Shown here: piece by piece, positions 1 through 7,031 of the stretch
How the letters are laid out: every line of letters begins with the position of its first letter
How positions within the stretch are numbered: position 1 is the stretch's first letter
Assembly (NCBI RefSeq): GCF_031844845.1
Contig: NZ_JAVRMB020000386.1
Span: 1-23,315, forward strand
Direction: 5' to 3'
DNA length: 23,315 nt
DNA from: Endozoicomonas sp031844845
Lineage (GTDB): Bacteria > Pseudomonadota > Gammaproteobacteria > Pseudomonadales > Endozoicomonadaceae
Program-made: the position numbers and the translations under genes
Notes under the pieces: generated by a model
Told to the model about the DNA's origin: nothing
The model's database searches: none
What the model saw: only the letters and a program-made list of their open reading frames with translations

Positions 1-71
1 CGTTGAGAACGGTTGAGCAATAGCAAGCGGTATCTTCAAATTTTAAAGAACGGCAGGATTGAGTAAATAAC
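1..71 (+). other. Upstream flank of pheT, probably the end of the preceding gene
   Basis: Only 71 bases precede pheT. In most gammaproteobacteria pheS ends directly before pheT, so this is probably the pheS tail plus the spacer. All three frames hit a stop early, and none gives a convincing PheS C-terminus, so I do not assign a coding frame. The pheT ribosome site falls in the last 20 bases. Confidence 0.3.
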
Positions 72-2450
72 ATGAAATTCAGTGAAAAGTGGTTGCGGCA
101 GTGGGTCAATATTGAGGTTGATACTCAGGCGCTGGTGGACAAAATCACCATGGCCGGGCTGGAAGTTGATACTGTTGAGTCCGTTGCCGGTGATTTTGCC
201 GGTGTTGTGGTGGGTGAAATTGTTGCCTGTGAGCAGCACCCGGACGCCGATAAACTGCGTGTGACTCAGGTCAGCACCGGCAGTGAATCCTTCCAGGTAG
301 TTTGTGGTGCTCCTAATGCCCGCGTCGGCATCAAGGTGCCTTTTGCGACCGTGGGCGCGGTATTGCCCGGCAACTTCAAGATCAAGAAAGCAAAGCTTCG
401 TGGCGTTGAGTCATTCGGTATGTTGTGTGCCGAAGAAGAACTCGGCATGGCAGACTCTTCCGATGGTTTGATGGAACTGCCTCTGGATGCACCTGTTGGC
501 CAGGATATTCGTGAATATCTGTCCCTGGATGACAAGATTATTGATGTGGACCTGACGCCTAACCGGGGTGACTGTTTGAGCATGGCCGGTCTGGCCCGTG
601 AAGTCAGCGCAAACTTCCTGGCGGATGTGACCGAAGAACAAGTGGCTGAAGTGGCACCTGCTATTGATGACACGTTCCCGGTTCGTATCGATGCTCCCCG
701 GGGCTGTCCCCGTTATGTAGGTCGTGTTATTCGTGGTGTGGATGTTTCCCGTCCCGCGCCCTTGTGGTTAACAGAACGCCTGCGTCGTTCAGGTGTTCGC
801 TCCATTGATCCGGTTGTTGACGTGACCAACTATGTCATGCTGGAGCTGGGTCAGCCTATGCATGGTTTTGATCTGGATTCCCTCTCAGGCAGTATCCATG
901 TACGGATGGCAAAAGCAGCGGAGAAGTTGACTCTGCTGGATGGTCAGGAAGTAACACTGAACGACAATATTCTGGTGATTGCTGATGAGCAGAAAGCGCT
1001 GGCCATTGCCGGTGTTATGGGGGGTGAAGGTTCGGGAGTTAATAAAAATACCCGGAACATCTTCCTGGAGAGTGCATTTTTCGACCCCATCACCATTGCA
1101 GGTAAAGCACGCTCTTTCGGCTTGCATACTGATTCTTCCCACCGTTTTGAACGTGGCGTTGATTTCCAGTTACAGAAAAAGGCCATTGAACGGGCGACTG
1201 CCCTGATTGTGGATATTTGTGGTGGTGAGCCAGGTCCGGTTACTGAAGTGGCCAGCGAAGCTCACCTGCCTGCGCTATGTGAAGTAAGGCTTCGTTCTGA
1301 AAAAGTGACTTCACTGCTGGGTATGACTATTGAAGACAGTCATATTGAAGCACTGCTTTCGCGTCTTGGTCTTGGTTTAGTCTCTACTGGTGATGGTTGC
1401 TGGAATGTTTCTGTTCCCAGCTGGCGCTTTGATATTTCCATAGAAGAAGACTTGATAGAAGAACTGGGACGTATTTACGGCTACAACAATCTGCCTGAGA
1501 GCACACCTTTTGCTGAGCTAAAGATGAAGCAGGTGGATGAGTCTCTGGTTCAGGAATCAGACATTCGTCGTGCATTGACGGCCCGTGGTTATCAGGAAGC
1601 GGTGTGTTTCAGTTTTATTGCGCCAGAACTGCATAAGCTGTTTGATCCTGAGGGTGAAGCCGTTGCGTTGTCGAACCCCATTGCCAGTGACCTTTCGGTC
1701 ATGCGTACAACGCTATTGCCAGGTCTGGTGAAAACCGCCGGATACAATCTGAATCGTCAGCAAAGCAGGGTTCGACTGTTTGAAACAGGCCTGACCTTTG
1801 TTAAAGAAGGAGATGAACTCAGGCAGGAACCGATGCTGGCGGCATTAATTACCGGTAGTCGTTATCCAGAGAGCTGGCAGGGCAAAGCAGAGTCCGTAGA
1901 CTTCTTTGACCTGAAGGGTGATTTTGAAGCGGTATTTGACCTTGGTCAGGCGGGTAATGAGTTTGTTTTCCGTAAAGGAGAGCATCCTGCCATACATCCG
2001 GGCCAGTGTGCTGAGATTGTGCGGGCCGGAAATGTTATTGGTCATATGGGGGCACTTCATCCTTCGCTGGTGAAAAAGCTGGATATGCCCGGTGCGGTTT
2101 ATCTGGTAGAACTGAGCCTGAAGGCTGTGACTGAAGGTAAGGTGACTCGTTTTGCATCCTTATCCAAATACCCTGAAGTTCGACGAGATCTGGCCCTGGT
2201 TGTTGAGGATTCCGTTGCCGCTGGAGCTCTTGAACAGGCGATTCGAAGCGAGGCCGGTGAGCTGCTGCGTCGGGTCAATACTTTTGACGTTTATGCGGGT
2301 AAAGGCATTGAAGAAGGCTGCAAGAGTCTCGCTATGAGCTTGACCTTACAGGATCCTTCCCGCACTCTAAAGGATGACGAGGTTAGTCAGCTGGTTGATC
2401 GTGTGGTTGCGCGATTGAAGCAGGAATTTGATGCCAGCTTGCGTCAGTAA
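72..2450 (+). CDS. pheT: Phenylalanine--tRNA ligase beta subunit
   Basis: PheT is the beta chain of the alpha2-beta2 enzyme that charges tRNA-Phe with phenylalanine in the cytoplasm. The 792 residues match the usual length (795 in E. coli). The start MKFSEKWLRQWVN is the family N-terminus. An EMAP-type OB fold for tRNA binding follows at about residues 40-150, with VVGEIVACEQHPDADKLRV at its start. B3/B4 editing-type and B5 domains occupy the middle. The C-terminal ferredoxin-fold anticodon-binding domain (about 698-791) begins near FASLSKYPEVRRDLALVVE. The ATG follows an AGGATTGAG-like ribosome site. ihfA follows after 118 bases on the same strand, the standard gammaproteobacterial pheT-ihfA order. 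Identification is very secure; the partner pheS lies outside the window. Confidence 0.98.
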   Translation: MKFSEKWLRQWVNIEVDTQALVDKITMAGLEVDTVESVAGDFAGVVVGEIVACEQHPDADKLRVTQVSTGSESFQVVCGAPNARVGIKVPFATVGAVLPGNFKIKKAKLRGVESFGMLCAEEELGMADSSDGLMELPLDAPVGQDIREYLSLDDKIIDVDLTPNRGDCLSMAGLAREVSANFLADVTEEQVAEVAPAIDDTFPVRIDAPRGCPRYVGRVIRGVDVSRPAPLWLTERLRRSGVRSIDPVVDVTNYVMLELGQPMHGFDLDSLSGSIHVRMAKAAEKLTLLDGQEVTLNDNILVIADEQKALAIAGVMGGEGSGVNKNTRNIFLESAFFDPITIAGKARSFGLHTDSSHRFERGVDFQLQKKAIERATALIVDICGGEPGPVTEVASEAHLPALCEVRLRSEKVTSLLGMTIEDSHIEALLSRLGLGLVSTGDGCWNVSVPSWRFDISIEEDLIEELGRIYGYNNLPESTPFAELKMKQVDESLVQESDIRRALTARGYQEAVCFSFIAPELHKLFDPEGEAVALSNPIASDLSVMRTTLLPGLVKTAGYNLNRQQSRVRLFETGLTFVKEGDELRQEPMLAALITGSRYPESWQGKAESVDFFDLKGDFEAVFDLGQAGNEFVFRKGEHPAIHPGQCAEIVRAGNVIGHMGALHPSLVKKLDMPGAVYLVELSLKAVTEGKVTRFASLSKYPEVRRDLALVVEDSVAAGALEQAIRSEAGELLRRVNTFDVYAGKGIEEGCKSLAMSLTLQDPSRTLKDDEVSQLVDRVVARLKQEFDASLRQ

Positions 2451-2486
2451 ACGCCAGTCAATGGCTTTAGAGAGTAAATAATAAGA

Positions 2487-2543
2487 CCATGGTAATTGCC
2501 TGTTATTTCTTCACTGAGAAAACCGATATAGCTATTACCATGG
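2487..2543. promoter_or_regulatory. 10-bp perfect inverted repeat between pheT and ihfA
   Basis: CCATGGTAAT at 2487-2496 is mirrored exactly by ATTACCATGG at 2534-2543, and a GC pair two bases further in extends the match after one mismatch. The 37-base loop and the absence of a T-run argue against a simple terminator. It sits 26 bases before the ihfA start, so it could be an operator or a leader hairpin for ihfA. The function is inferred from position only. Confidence 0.35.
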
Positions 2544-2568
2544 GAAAAACAAAAAAGGGGATTGGTTC

Positions 2569-2880
2569 ATGGGAGCCCTGACGAAAGCCGATATGGCTGA
2601 GCGACTTAATGAAGAGCTTGGTCTTAATAAACGCGAAGCCAAGGAGATGGTTGAGTTGTTTTTTGAGGAAATTCGGCAGTCTCTCGAAAATAATCAATCG
2701 GTGAAACTGTCCGGTTTTGGCAACTTTGATTTACGGGATAAGAGTCAAAGACCAGGCCGGAACCCTAAAACGGGAGAGGAAATCCCGATCACCCCCCGGC
2801 GTGTTGTGACCTTCAAACCCGGTCAGAAACTCAAGGCAAGAGTGGAATCTCATGCAGGACTTGGAACTCAGGACGAGTGA
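2569..2880 (+). CDS. ihfA: Integration host factor subunit alpha
   Basis: This is the alpha subunit of the IHF heterodimer, which binds specific DNA sites, bends DNA sharply and assists transcription, recombination and replication in the nucleoid. The 103 residues fit the family (99 in E. coli). The N-terminal helices MGALTKADMAERLNEELGL are followed by the DNABII beta-arm signature GRNPKTGEEIPITPRRVV, which carries the intercalating proline. The N-terminal LTKAD..ERL and the RDKSQRPGRNPKTGE stretch favour alpha over beta. The ATG is preceded by AAGGGG at a spacing of about 8 bases. Its 3' end overlaps the next gene by 29 bases, so the two are probably translated from one message. IHF alpha genes are commonly autoregulated; the inverted repeat just upstream could take part. 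Confidence 0.97.
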   Translation: MGALTKADMAERLNEELGLNKREAKEMVELFFEEIRQSLENNQSVKLSGFGNFDLRDKSQRPGRNPKTGEEIPITPRRVVTFKPGQKLKARVESHAGLGTQDE

Positions 2881-3205
2881 TCTGCCAGCCATCCCTGGCA
2901 AGCGGTATTTTACTATTGGCGAAGTGAGTGAGCTGTGTTTTGTAAAGTCTCATGTTCTGCGCTATTGGGAGCAGGAGTTTGCTCAGCTTTCGCCGGTTCG
3001 TCGAGGGAATAGACGGTATTACCGTCACGAAGACGTACATCTTGTACGGCAGATTCGCAGTCTGCTTTATGACCAGCGTTTTACCATTGATGGTGCCCGT
3101 ACTCAGCTCAAGCATAATGCTATCAAGCAGAAAAAGTCTGACTATCGTATTGTAATAGAACAGACAATTTCTGAGTTGGAGAGTGTTGTGGATATTTTGA
3201 CTTAA
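2852..3205 (+). CDS. MerR-family transcriptional regulator downstream of ihfA
   Basis: This 117-residue protein has a MerR-type winged helix-turn-helix at about residues 18-85: YFTIGEVSELCFVKSHVLRYWEQ, then RRGNRRYYRHEDVHLVRQIR. Such regulators normally bind between badly spaced -35 and -10 boxes and twist the DNA. No cysteine-rich metal site or large ligand domain follows, only a short helical tail (residues 90-117), so the inducer is unknown. Its position directly after ihfA, with a 29-base overlap, is the same as in Pseudomonas and many other gammaproteobacteria, which suggests a conserved housekeeping role. The start at 2852 sits inside ihfA and is supported by upstream AAGGCAAGAG and by the family N-terminus LPAIPGKRYFTIGE. 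Function beyond DNA binding is not known to me. Confidence 0.9.
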   Translation: MQDLELRTSDLPAIPGKRYFTIGEVSELCFVKSHVLRYWEQEFAQLSPVRRGNRRYYRHEDVHLVRQIRSLLYDQRFTIDGARTQLKHNAIKQKKSDYRIVIEQTISELESVVDILT

Positions 3206-3214
3206 GCTTGTTGT

Positions 3215-3261
3215 GCCTCTGTTTGAGTTATTGCAAATTATTATTTAACAGAACCAGAGGC
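3215..3261. terminator. Possible terminator between convergent genes
   Basis: GCCTCTG (3215-3221) pairs with CAGAGGC (3255-3261), followed on the + strand by TTTCTTCGTTT. It lies in the 80-base gap between the MerR gene (+) and the phosphatase gene (-), where a terminator is expected. The 33-base loop makes it weak as an intrinsic terminator. Confidence 0.35.
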
Positions 3262-3285
3262 TTTCTTCGTTTGGCTCACAAGATT

Positions 3286-5529
3286 TTATGCCCCTGGTGT
3301 ACCCATTCCTCCCAGCAGTTTTGAAATATGTTGAATTGCTTGTTCCCATGCTTGTGTATCATTGGGGGAGGCTCTATTTTTGAATTTTGAAAACTCTGCT
3401 TTCAGTGTATTTAATTCCTCTTCACTTCGTATGCTGTTCAAGTCAGTGTTGAGCTGATCCCGGTTTTGATAGGTTTGTGCGTTGATTTTATTCATTACAG
3501 TATTTGCTGTAACTTTTTTTGCAGGGGTTGGAGGTTTCTTTTTTGCCACTCTCTGGGCTTTTTGTGTGGCAGTAGTGTGGTCCTGTCTCGATAGCTTACC
3601 AGTTGAATTCGAGTTATCTCCTGAAGATAATCGGCTATTTCTAACTGGAAAGTTTACATAGGGGTTCTCAGTTTCGATTGTATCTCTTCTGGGGGTTTGC
3701 GGTGGTTGCTGGAGTGTTATTTGCCTGTTAATTTCTTGCAAGGCAGCAGTTTTTATAGTGTTATGGGTGGCACCGGTTTTTTCTTTGTACTCTTGCTCAA
3801 TTTTATTTTTTGCTTTTTGCAAGTCTTCATTCTGCTGCTTGATATAGTTAACGGCCTTCTTTTTTCCATACACTTTTGAGATCAGTGTAAGAGCATGATC
3901 TTTGATGGCGGGGTCAGTAATATTTTTAGTTAAAGAGTTTTGGCTGCCTGAAGTGATTAGCCCGCGGAGCTTGTCTATGGGGAATTTCTCAAGTTTACCT
4001 TTTATATCACTCTCAATATTGAGTTTTCCATTTTCAATTTTTGCTTTATTTAATGTAGTAAATAGTCGTGAAAGTTTAGTGCCCTGGACTGATGCATACG
4101 CAGAGCTATCAGTAGATTCCTCTGGAATATAGCTGCTTGCGGAAATTAATGAAATATTATCATCATTTAGTGATTGTGTATTTTTCAGAATCTCTTGAGA
4201 CTTCGGTTCTTTTCGAATATCGAGAGCATGTATTATTGGTTCAGCAATCGTAGCCAGATTTTGGTGCAGAGCTGTCAGAGTGCTGTATTGCCCATTTGTT
4301 TGAACAAATAAATTTCTACGTTCCCGTGCATAAAGAATTTTTTGATCGAAGTCCTGGCTGTATTCGCCACCTTGTTCTAAATATTCTCGAACAGTGTCAT
4401 CGGCAGTAATGAAGGTCCCTGTTCTACCGACACCGGCATTACAATTGACGACAATTGGCTGCTCTGCTCTATCTGCTACTTCAGGATGCTGTCTCAGCTT
4501 TTCCACAATCAATGCTACTGCGACCAGTCTGGCAGGATTGCCGGCGGTATGGTCTTTCCAACCCATTTCATTGACTCTGAAATGGGTTTTTCCATCGATC
4601 TTGAACTTATCAATGCGAAAATCCAAATCGGCTATATCAAACGATTCGACCAGTTCTATTTCAAATGCTTTTGCTATGACGTTTCCATTATTATCTTTTT
4701 GTTCAGGAATTTTTTGAGGTTGCCCTATTTCTTTCGGTCCAATCCTTGAGAGATTTTTTTCTTTGTCGTTTTTATATCTCAAATCACCTTCCCCAATAAG
4801 AGCTAAGGAAACAGGTGCATCATTTGAGTTAATAAGCCGTATGTAATTATCTACAGTGGCTGTAACCGGACCCTGTGCAGCAATAAAGTCCCCATGTGGC
4901 ATTGCAATTTTGGTTGCATGATAGGTGTTTCCTGGTGCTGGACAATAGTCCTTATGACAGTGAATATCTTTGTATTTTGGAACTGCTGTTTTTCTAAATT
5001 GATTAGCTTCTTCAGACGTGTTTTCTTTGCTATTGAGGCTATTTGATGATGATATCTTCAGGTTTCTACTTTGCTTGGCAAGTTTTTGATAACCATTAAT
5101 TGATGTTTCATCTTCAACCTTTTCTGGGAATGCTTTGTTTAGCGATTCTGGAAGTTCTTTTAGTGAAGAGAAAGTAGATGGAATTAATTTCTTGAATTCT
5201 ATGTTGTCTTTGGGAAGTCTTTTGGAAGTGACTCCTTTACCATCTTTGGTTTTGGTGATACTCCTTTCTGAAAGAGTTTTTTGTTGAGGAGTGCTTCGAT
5301 TTTCATCAATCAAATTTTTTAAATAATTTTCTGCTTTTTTAAATAATCCAAAAACACTGAGCAATGCCCGGCAGAGCTTTAAACCCCATATAACCGGTTT
5401 GCTGACTTTATGTTCCTTTCCATCAATTGTAATTTTTTCATTTAGATGTATAGATTCTTTGTTAGCTTTGTCATTTGACAAGTGGTGATCATTTTTTGGG
5501 GTACTACTATTTACAGGTTTGGAATCCAC
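3286..5529 (-). CDS. Eukaryote-like protein tyrosine phosphatase, probable secreted effector
   Basis: This 747-residue protein contains a full classical tyrosine phosphatase domain at about residues 180-430. All four hallmark loops are visible: DFIAAQGP (214-221), the acid loop MGWKDHTAGNP with Asp326, the catalytic P-loop VNCNAGVGRTGTF with Cys363 and Arg369, and the Q-loop RRNLFVQTNGQY with Gln410/Gln414. The usual His before Cys is Asn, and the WPD proline is Lys. YopH and SptP are type III effectors with the same fold. Residues 1-180 and 430-747 are polar, low-complexity and Ser/Lys/Asn-rich; 48-63 is mildly hydrophobic. There is no classical signal peptide. Translation starts at GTG (MDSKPV) after AAGGA, since no in-frame ATG precedes the domain. 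The gene is clearly more A+T-rich than pheT or recQ, which suggests acquisition. Secretion and host targeting are inferred. Confidence 0.85.
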   Translation of the reverse strand: MDSKPVNSSTPKNDHHLSNDKANKESIHLNEKITIDGKEHKVSKPVIWGLKLCRALLSVFGLFKKAENYLKNLIDENRSTPQQKTLSERSITKTKDGKGVTSKRLPKDNIEFKKLIPSTFSSLKELPESLNKAFPEKVEDETSINGYQKLAKQSRNLKISSSNSLNSKENTSEEANQFRKTAVPKYKDIHCHKDYCPAPGNTYHATKIAMPHGDFIAAQGPVTATVDNYIRLINSNDAPVSLALIGEGDLRYKNDKEKNLSRIGPKEIGQPQKIPEQKDNNGNVIAKAFEIELVESFDIADLDFRIDKFKIDGKTHFRVNEMGWKDHTAGNPARLVAVALIVEKLRQHPEVADRAEQPIVVNCNAGVGRTGTFITADDTVREYLEQGGEYSQDFDQKILYARERRNLFVQTNGQYSTLTALHQNLATIAEPIIHALDIRKEPKSQEILKNTQSLNDDNISLISASSYIPEESTDSSAYASVQGTKLSRLFTTLNKAKIENGKLNIESDIKGKLEKFPIDKLRGLITSGSQNSLTKNITDPAIKDHALTLISKVYGKKKAVNYIKQQNEDLQKAKNKIEQEYKEKTGATHNTIKTAALQEINRQITLQQPPQTPRRDTIETENPYVNFPVRNSRLSSGDNSNSTGKLSRQDHTTATQKAQRVAKKKPPTPAKKVTANTVMNKINAQTYQNRDQLNTDLNSIRSEEELNTLKAEFSKFKNRASPNDTQAWEQAIQHISKLLGGMGTPGA

Positions 5530-5759
5530 TTTATTTCATCCTTGAATTATCTATTATTTATTTTCAGTTTAAAAGCTGATTTGAGTTTTGTCAGAAGTTA
5601 TTCTTGTTCACTTCTAGTCTGCCTGTTTGATAATGCTTCTGTCATTATTCTGTAATCCAGGGTTTATAAAATTATTCGCGCATTGTAGTGACAGATTAAT
5701 GACAGTCAGGAATGATAATGACAAGAATCCTGTTTTTTAAGCCAATTCTCTGGGGTTGA
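5530..5759. other. A+T-rich upstream region of the phosphatase gene
   Basis: No credible gene. Besides the promoter candidate at 5566-5594 it is plain A+T-rich sequence of the same character as the phosphatase gene. The composition changes at about 5750, where the stem-loop-rich region begins. Confidence 0.5.
5566..5594 (-). promoter_or_regulatory. Candidate sigma-70 promoter for the phosphatase gene
   Basis: Read on the - strand, CTGACA (5594-5589) is followed after exactly 17 bases by TAAACT (5571-5566), matching 5/6 and 4/6 of the consensus. Transcription would begin near 5559, giving a leader of about 30 bases before the GTG start. A single-gene transcription unit would suit an acquired gene. 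Confidence 0.45.
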
Positions 5760-6045
5760 GGGAGTGGCAATTCTTCCGGGATATCAGACCGGTGAAAGTC
5801 GAATGACCGGGTATTTGCCGCAAGAAGATAAGAACGTAAGTATGTATGTCGCTGCCCATCGTTCTTCGACAGGGTTTAAAAGTCTGTATCATCACAAGGC
5901 TGACATTGCGGAGTCTTCCAGACGAGCCTTAACATAGAGGGGTACGTCCCCCATTGTTGGTCGTGAGCTTGACGTTAGCAAACGCCGACAGATCAGGGAT
6001 AGAAGGGTTGAAGTCTGGGTGAGCCCAATGTTCAGGCTGGCATTG
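5760..6045 (+). ncRNA. Stem-loop-rich non-coding region, possible structured RNA or group II intron remnant
   Basis: No reading frame of use is present, but complementary arms are dense. AAGAACG (5830-5836) pairs with CGTTCTT (5860-5866). An AAGGC...GCCTT stem encloses GTCT-tcc-AGAC (about 5896-5932). GGGG-tacgt-CCCC lies near 5939-5951. TGTTGG...CCGACA encloses CGTT-agca-AACG (about 5955-5991). TGGG-tgag-CCCA lies near 6017-6028. The order of these hairpins and phrases such as GTGAGCTTGAC followed by CCGAC recall domain I of bacterial group II introns, but no reverse transcriptase gene follows, so it would be a fragment. That resemblance is from memory and not tested. It could instead be an orphan small RNA. 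The strand is a guess from the intron resemblance. Confidence 0.3.
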
Positions 6046-6047
6046 AT

Positions 6048-6080
6048 AACGGGCAACCAGAGGCCTTCTGATTGCCCGTT
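6048..6080. terminator. Strong hairpin downstream of the UPF0149 gene
   Basis: The 14-base arms 6048-6061 and 6067-6080 (AACGGGCAA and TTGCCCGTT at the base, CAGA/TCTG at the top) pair at 13 of 14 positions around a 5-base loop. The hairpin starts 9 bases beyond the UPF0149 stop codon on the - strand. There is no clear U-run after it, so termination is inferred from stem strength and position. Confidence 0.5.
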
Positions 6081-6088
6081 AGATTGGG

Positions 6089-6673
6089 TTATGAGCGGCG
6101 CTTGTTTGTATTGTGGGGCTTTTTATCTTCCGGGGCATTAAAGATCAGATAGAGTTCCATCAATACTTCAGGAATCTGGCTGCACATATCCTCTGTAAGC
6201 TTGCTGTCTTTAAGGATATCCTTGAACTCCTGCTCATCATCGAACAGACCGGAGGCCAGCATGATGGGCAGAAGCAGCTCGCAGGCTTCCTGTTCGTTGG
6301 TAGTAAACCAGGCATCTTCATTCAGAAAGTGGGCAACCATGAAGCCTGTGCACCAGTTGGCCAGTGCTTCGTCATCGTGATCTTCCAGTTCTGCTTCACA
6401 GGATAGAGAGAAGCCTTCCTCTTCATCATTAAAGCCACGGTCAATGGCGGTTTGTACTTTGGCAATCAGCTGATTTAAGGCTGTGGCTGTTGCTTCTGGA
6501 AGTGCAGCCTCGCCATCAAAAATGCTCTCGTTACGCTCCTGCTCTGTAAGCGCGGTGGGGCAGATGGTCAGGGCCGTCAGGAAACCGTGAAGACCGTGGT
6601 AATCAAGAGTACCTTCATTTTTCTCAGTGAAAGGCTGCAACAACGCTTCCAGAGACGCACGGGTATTCGACAT
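6089..6673 (-). CDS. UPF0149 (YecA/YgfB) family protein
   Basis: This 194-residue acidic cytoplasmic protein has the UPF0149 pattern: an N-terminal TLDYHGLHGFLTALTICP helix pair (about residues 22-40), an acidic middle, and ALANWCTGFMVAHFLNEDAWF (about 104-124), the conserved W-C-x-G-[FY] segment of the family. The C-terminal SEC-C zinc motif of E. coli YecA is absent, so it is closer to the short family members. The biochemical role of the family is poorly defined. It stands alone: the usual neighbours of ygfB (zapA, 6S RNA) are not here, and the gene to its right diverges. The ATG at 6673 is the only sensible start; its Shine-Dalgarno match is poor. A strong hairpin follows its stop codon. 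Confidence 0.85.
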   Translation of the reverse strand: MSNTRASLEALLQPFTEKNEGTLDYHGLHGFLTALTICPTALTEQERNESIFDGEAALPEATATALNQLIAKVQTAIDRGFNDEEEGFSLSCEAELEDHDDEALANWCTGFMVAHFLNEDAWFTTNEQEACELLLPIMLASGLFDDEQEFKDILKDSKLTEDMCSQIPEVLMELYLIFNAPEDKKPHNTNKRRS

Positions 6674-7031
6674 GGAGGAGATCCTGAAAATATGCTGAAA
6701 ATTTGAGGCGTGATTTTACTCTGGCTTGACGATGAATAAAAGCTCAACACATAAGAGTATTTATTTTGGAATTTCAATTAAAAAAATTTTTCTATCTAAA
6801 CAGTGACTAAAAACAGTCTTAAATGTAAACCTGATTAAATAGAGCTTGTAAGTAGACAAAATAACAACATTTCAAATAAGTAGGCTATTGATCTGATTAA
6901 GGATATGACGCCCTCTTGCAGGAGAATAATTATTCCGGGTATCGGGAACATACGGTCAACTAGACTTAAATAGCTAGGAGGCATCGGGCAAAAGATCTGA
7001 TGGTCAGGATTCATGGTACAGGGATGTGGAA
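6674..7031. other. Divergent intergenic region, UPF0149 gene and Amt-kinase gene
   Basis: This is a 358-base A+T-rich stretch between two divergent genes, so it must hold both promoters. I see no strong -35/-10 pair. The one clear symmetric site is the perfect 12-bp palindrome GAATAATTATTC at 6924-6935, about 96 bases before the Amt-kinase start, which could be an operator. No reading frame is credible. Confidence 0.5.

Noticed and set aside
266..673. 135-residue - strand frame in pheT
   Set aside because: It is antisense to a certain gene, with no motif or ribosome site.
5700..6088. 6S RNA (ssrS) next to a UPF0149 gene
   Set aside because: 6S RNA lies between zapA and ygfA in relatives; neither is here, and I could not fit the long 6S stem with its central bubble.
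6888..6900. FNR-like TTGAT...ATTAA upstream of the Amt-kinase gene
   Set aside because: The spacer is 3 bases instead of 4 and one half-site is imperfect.
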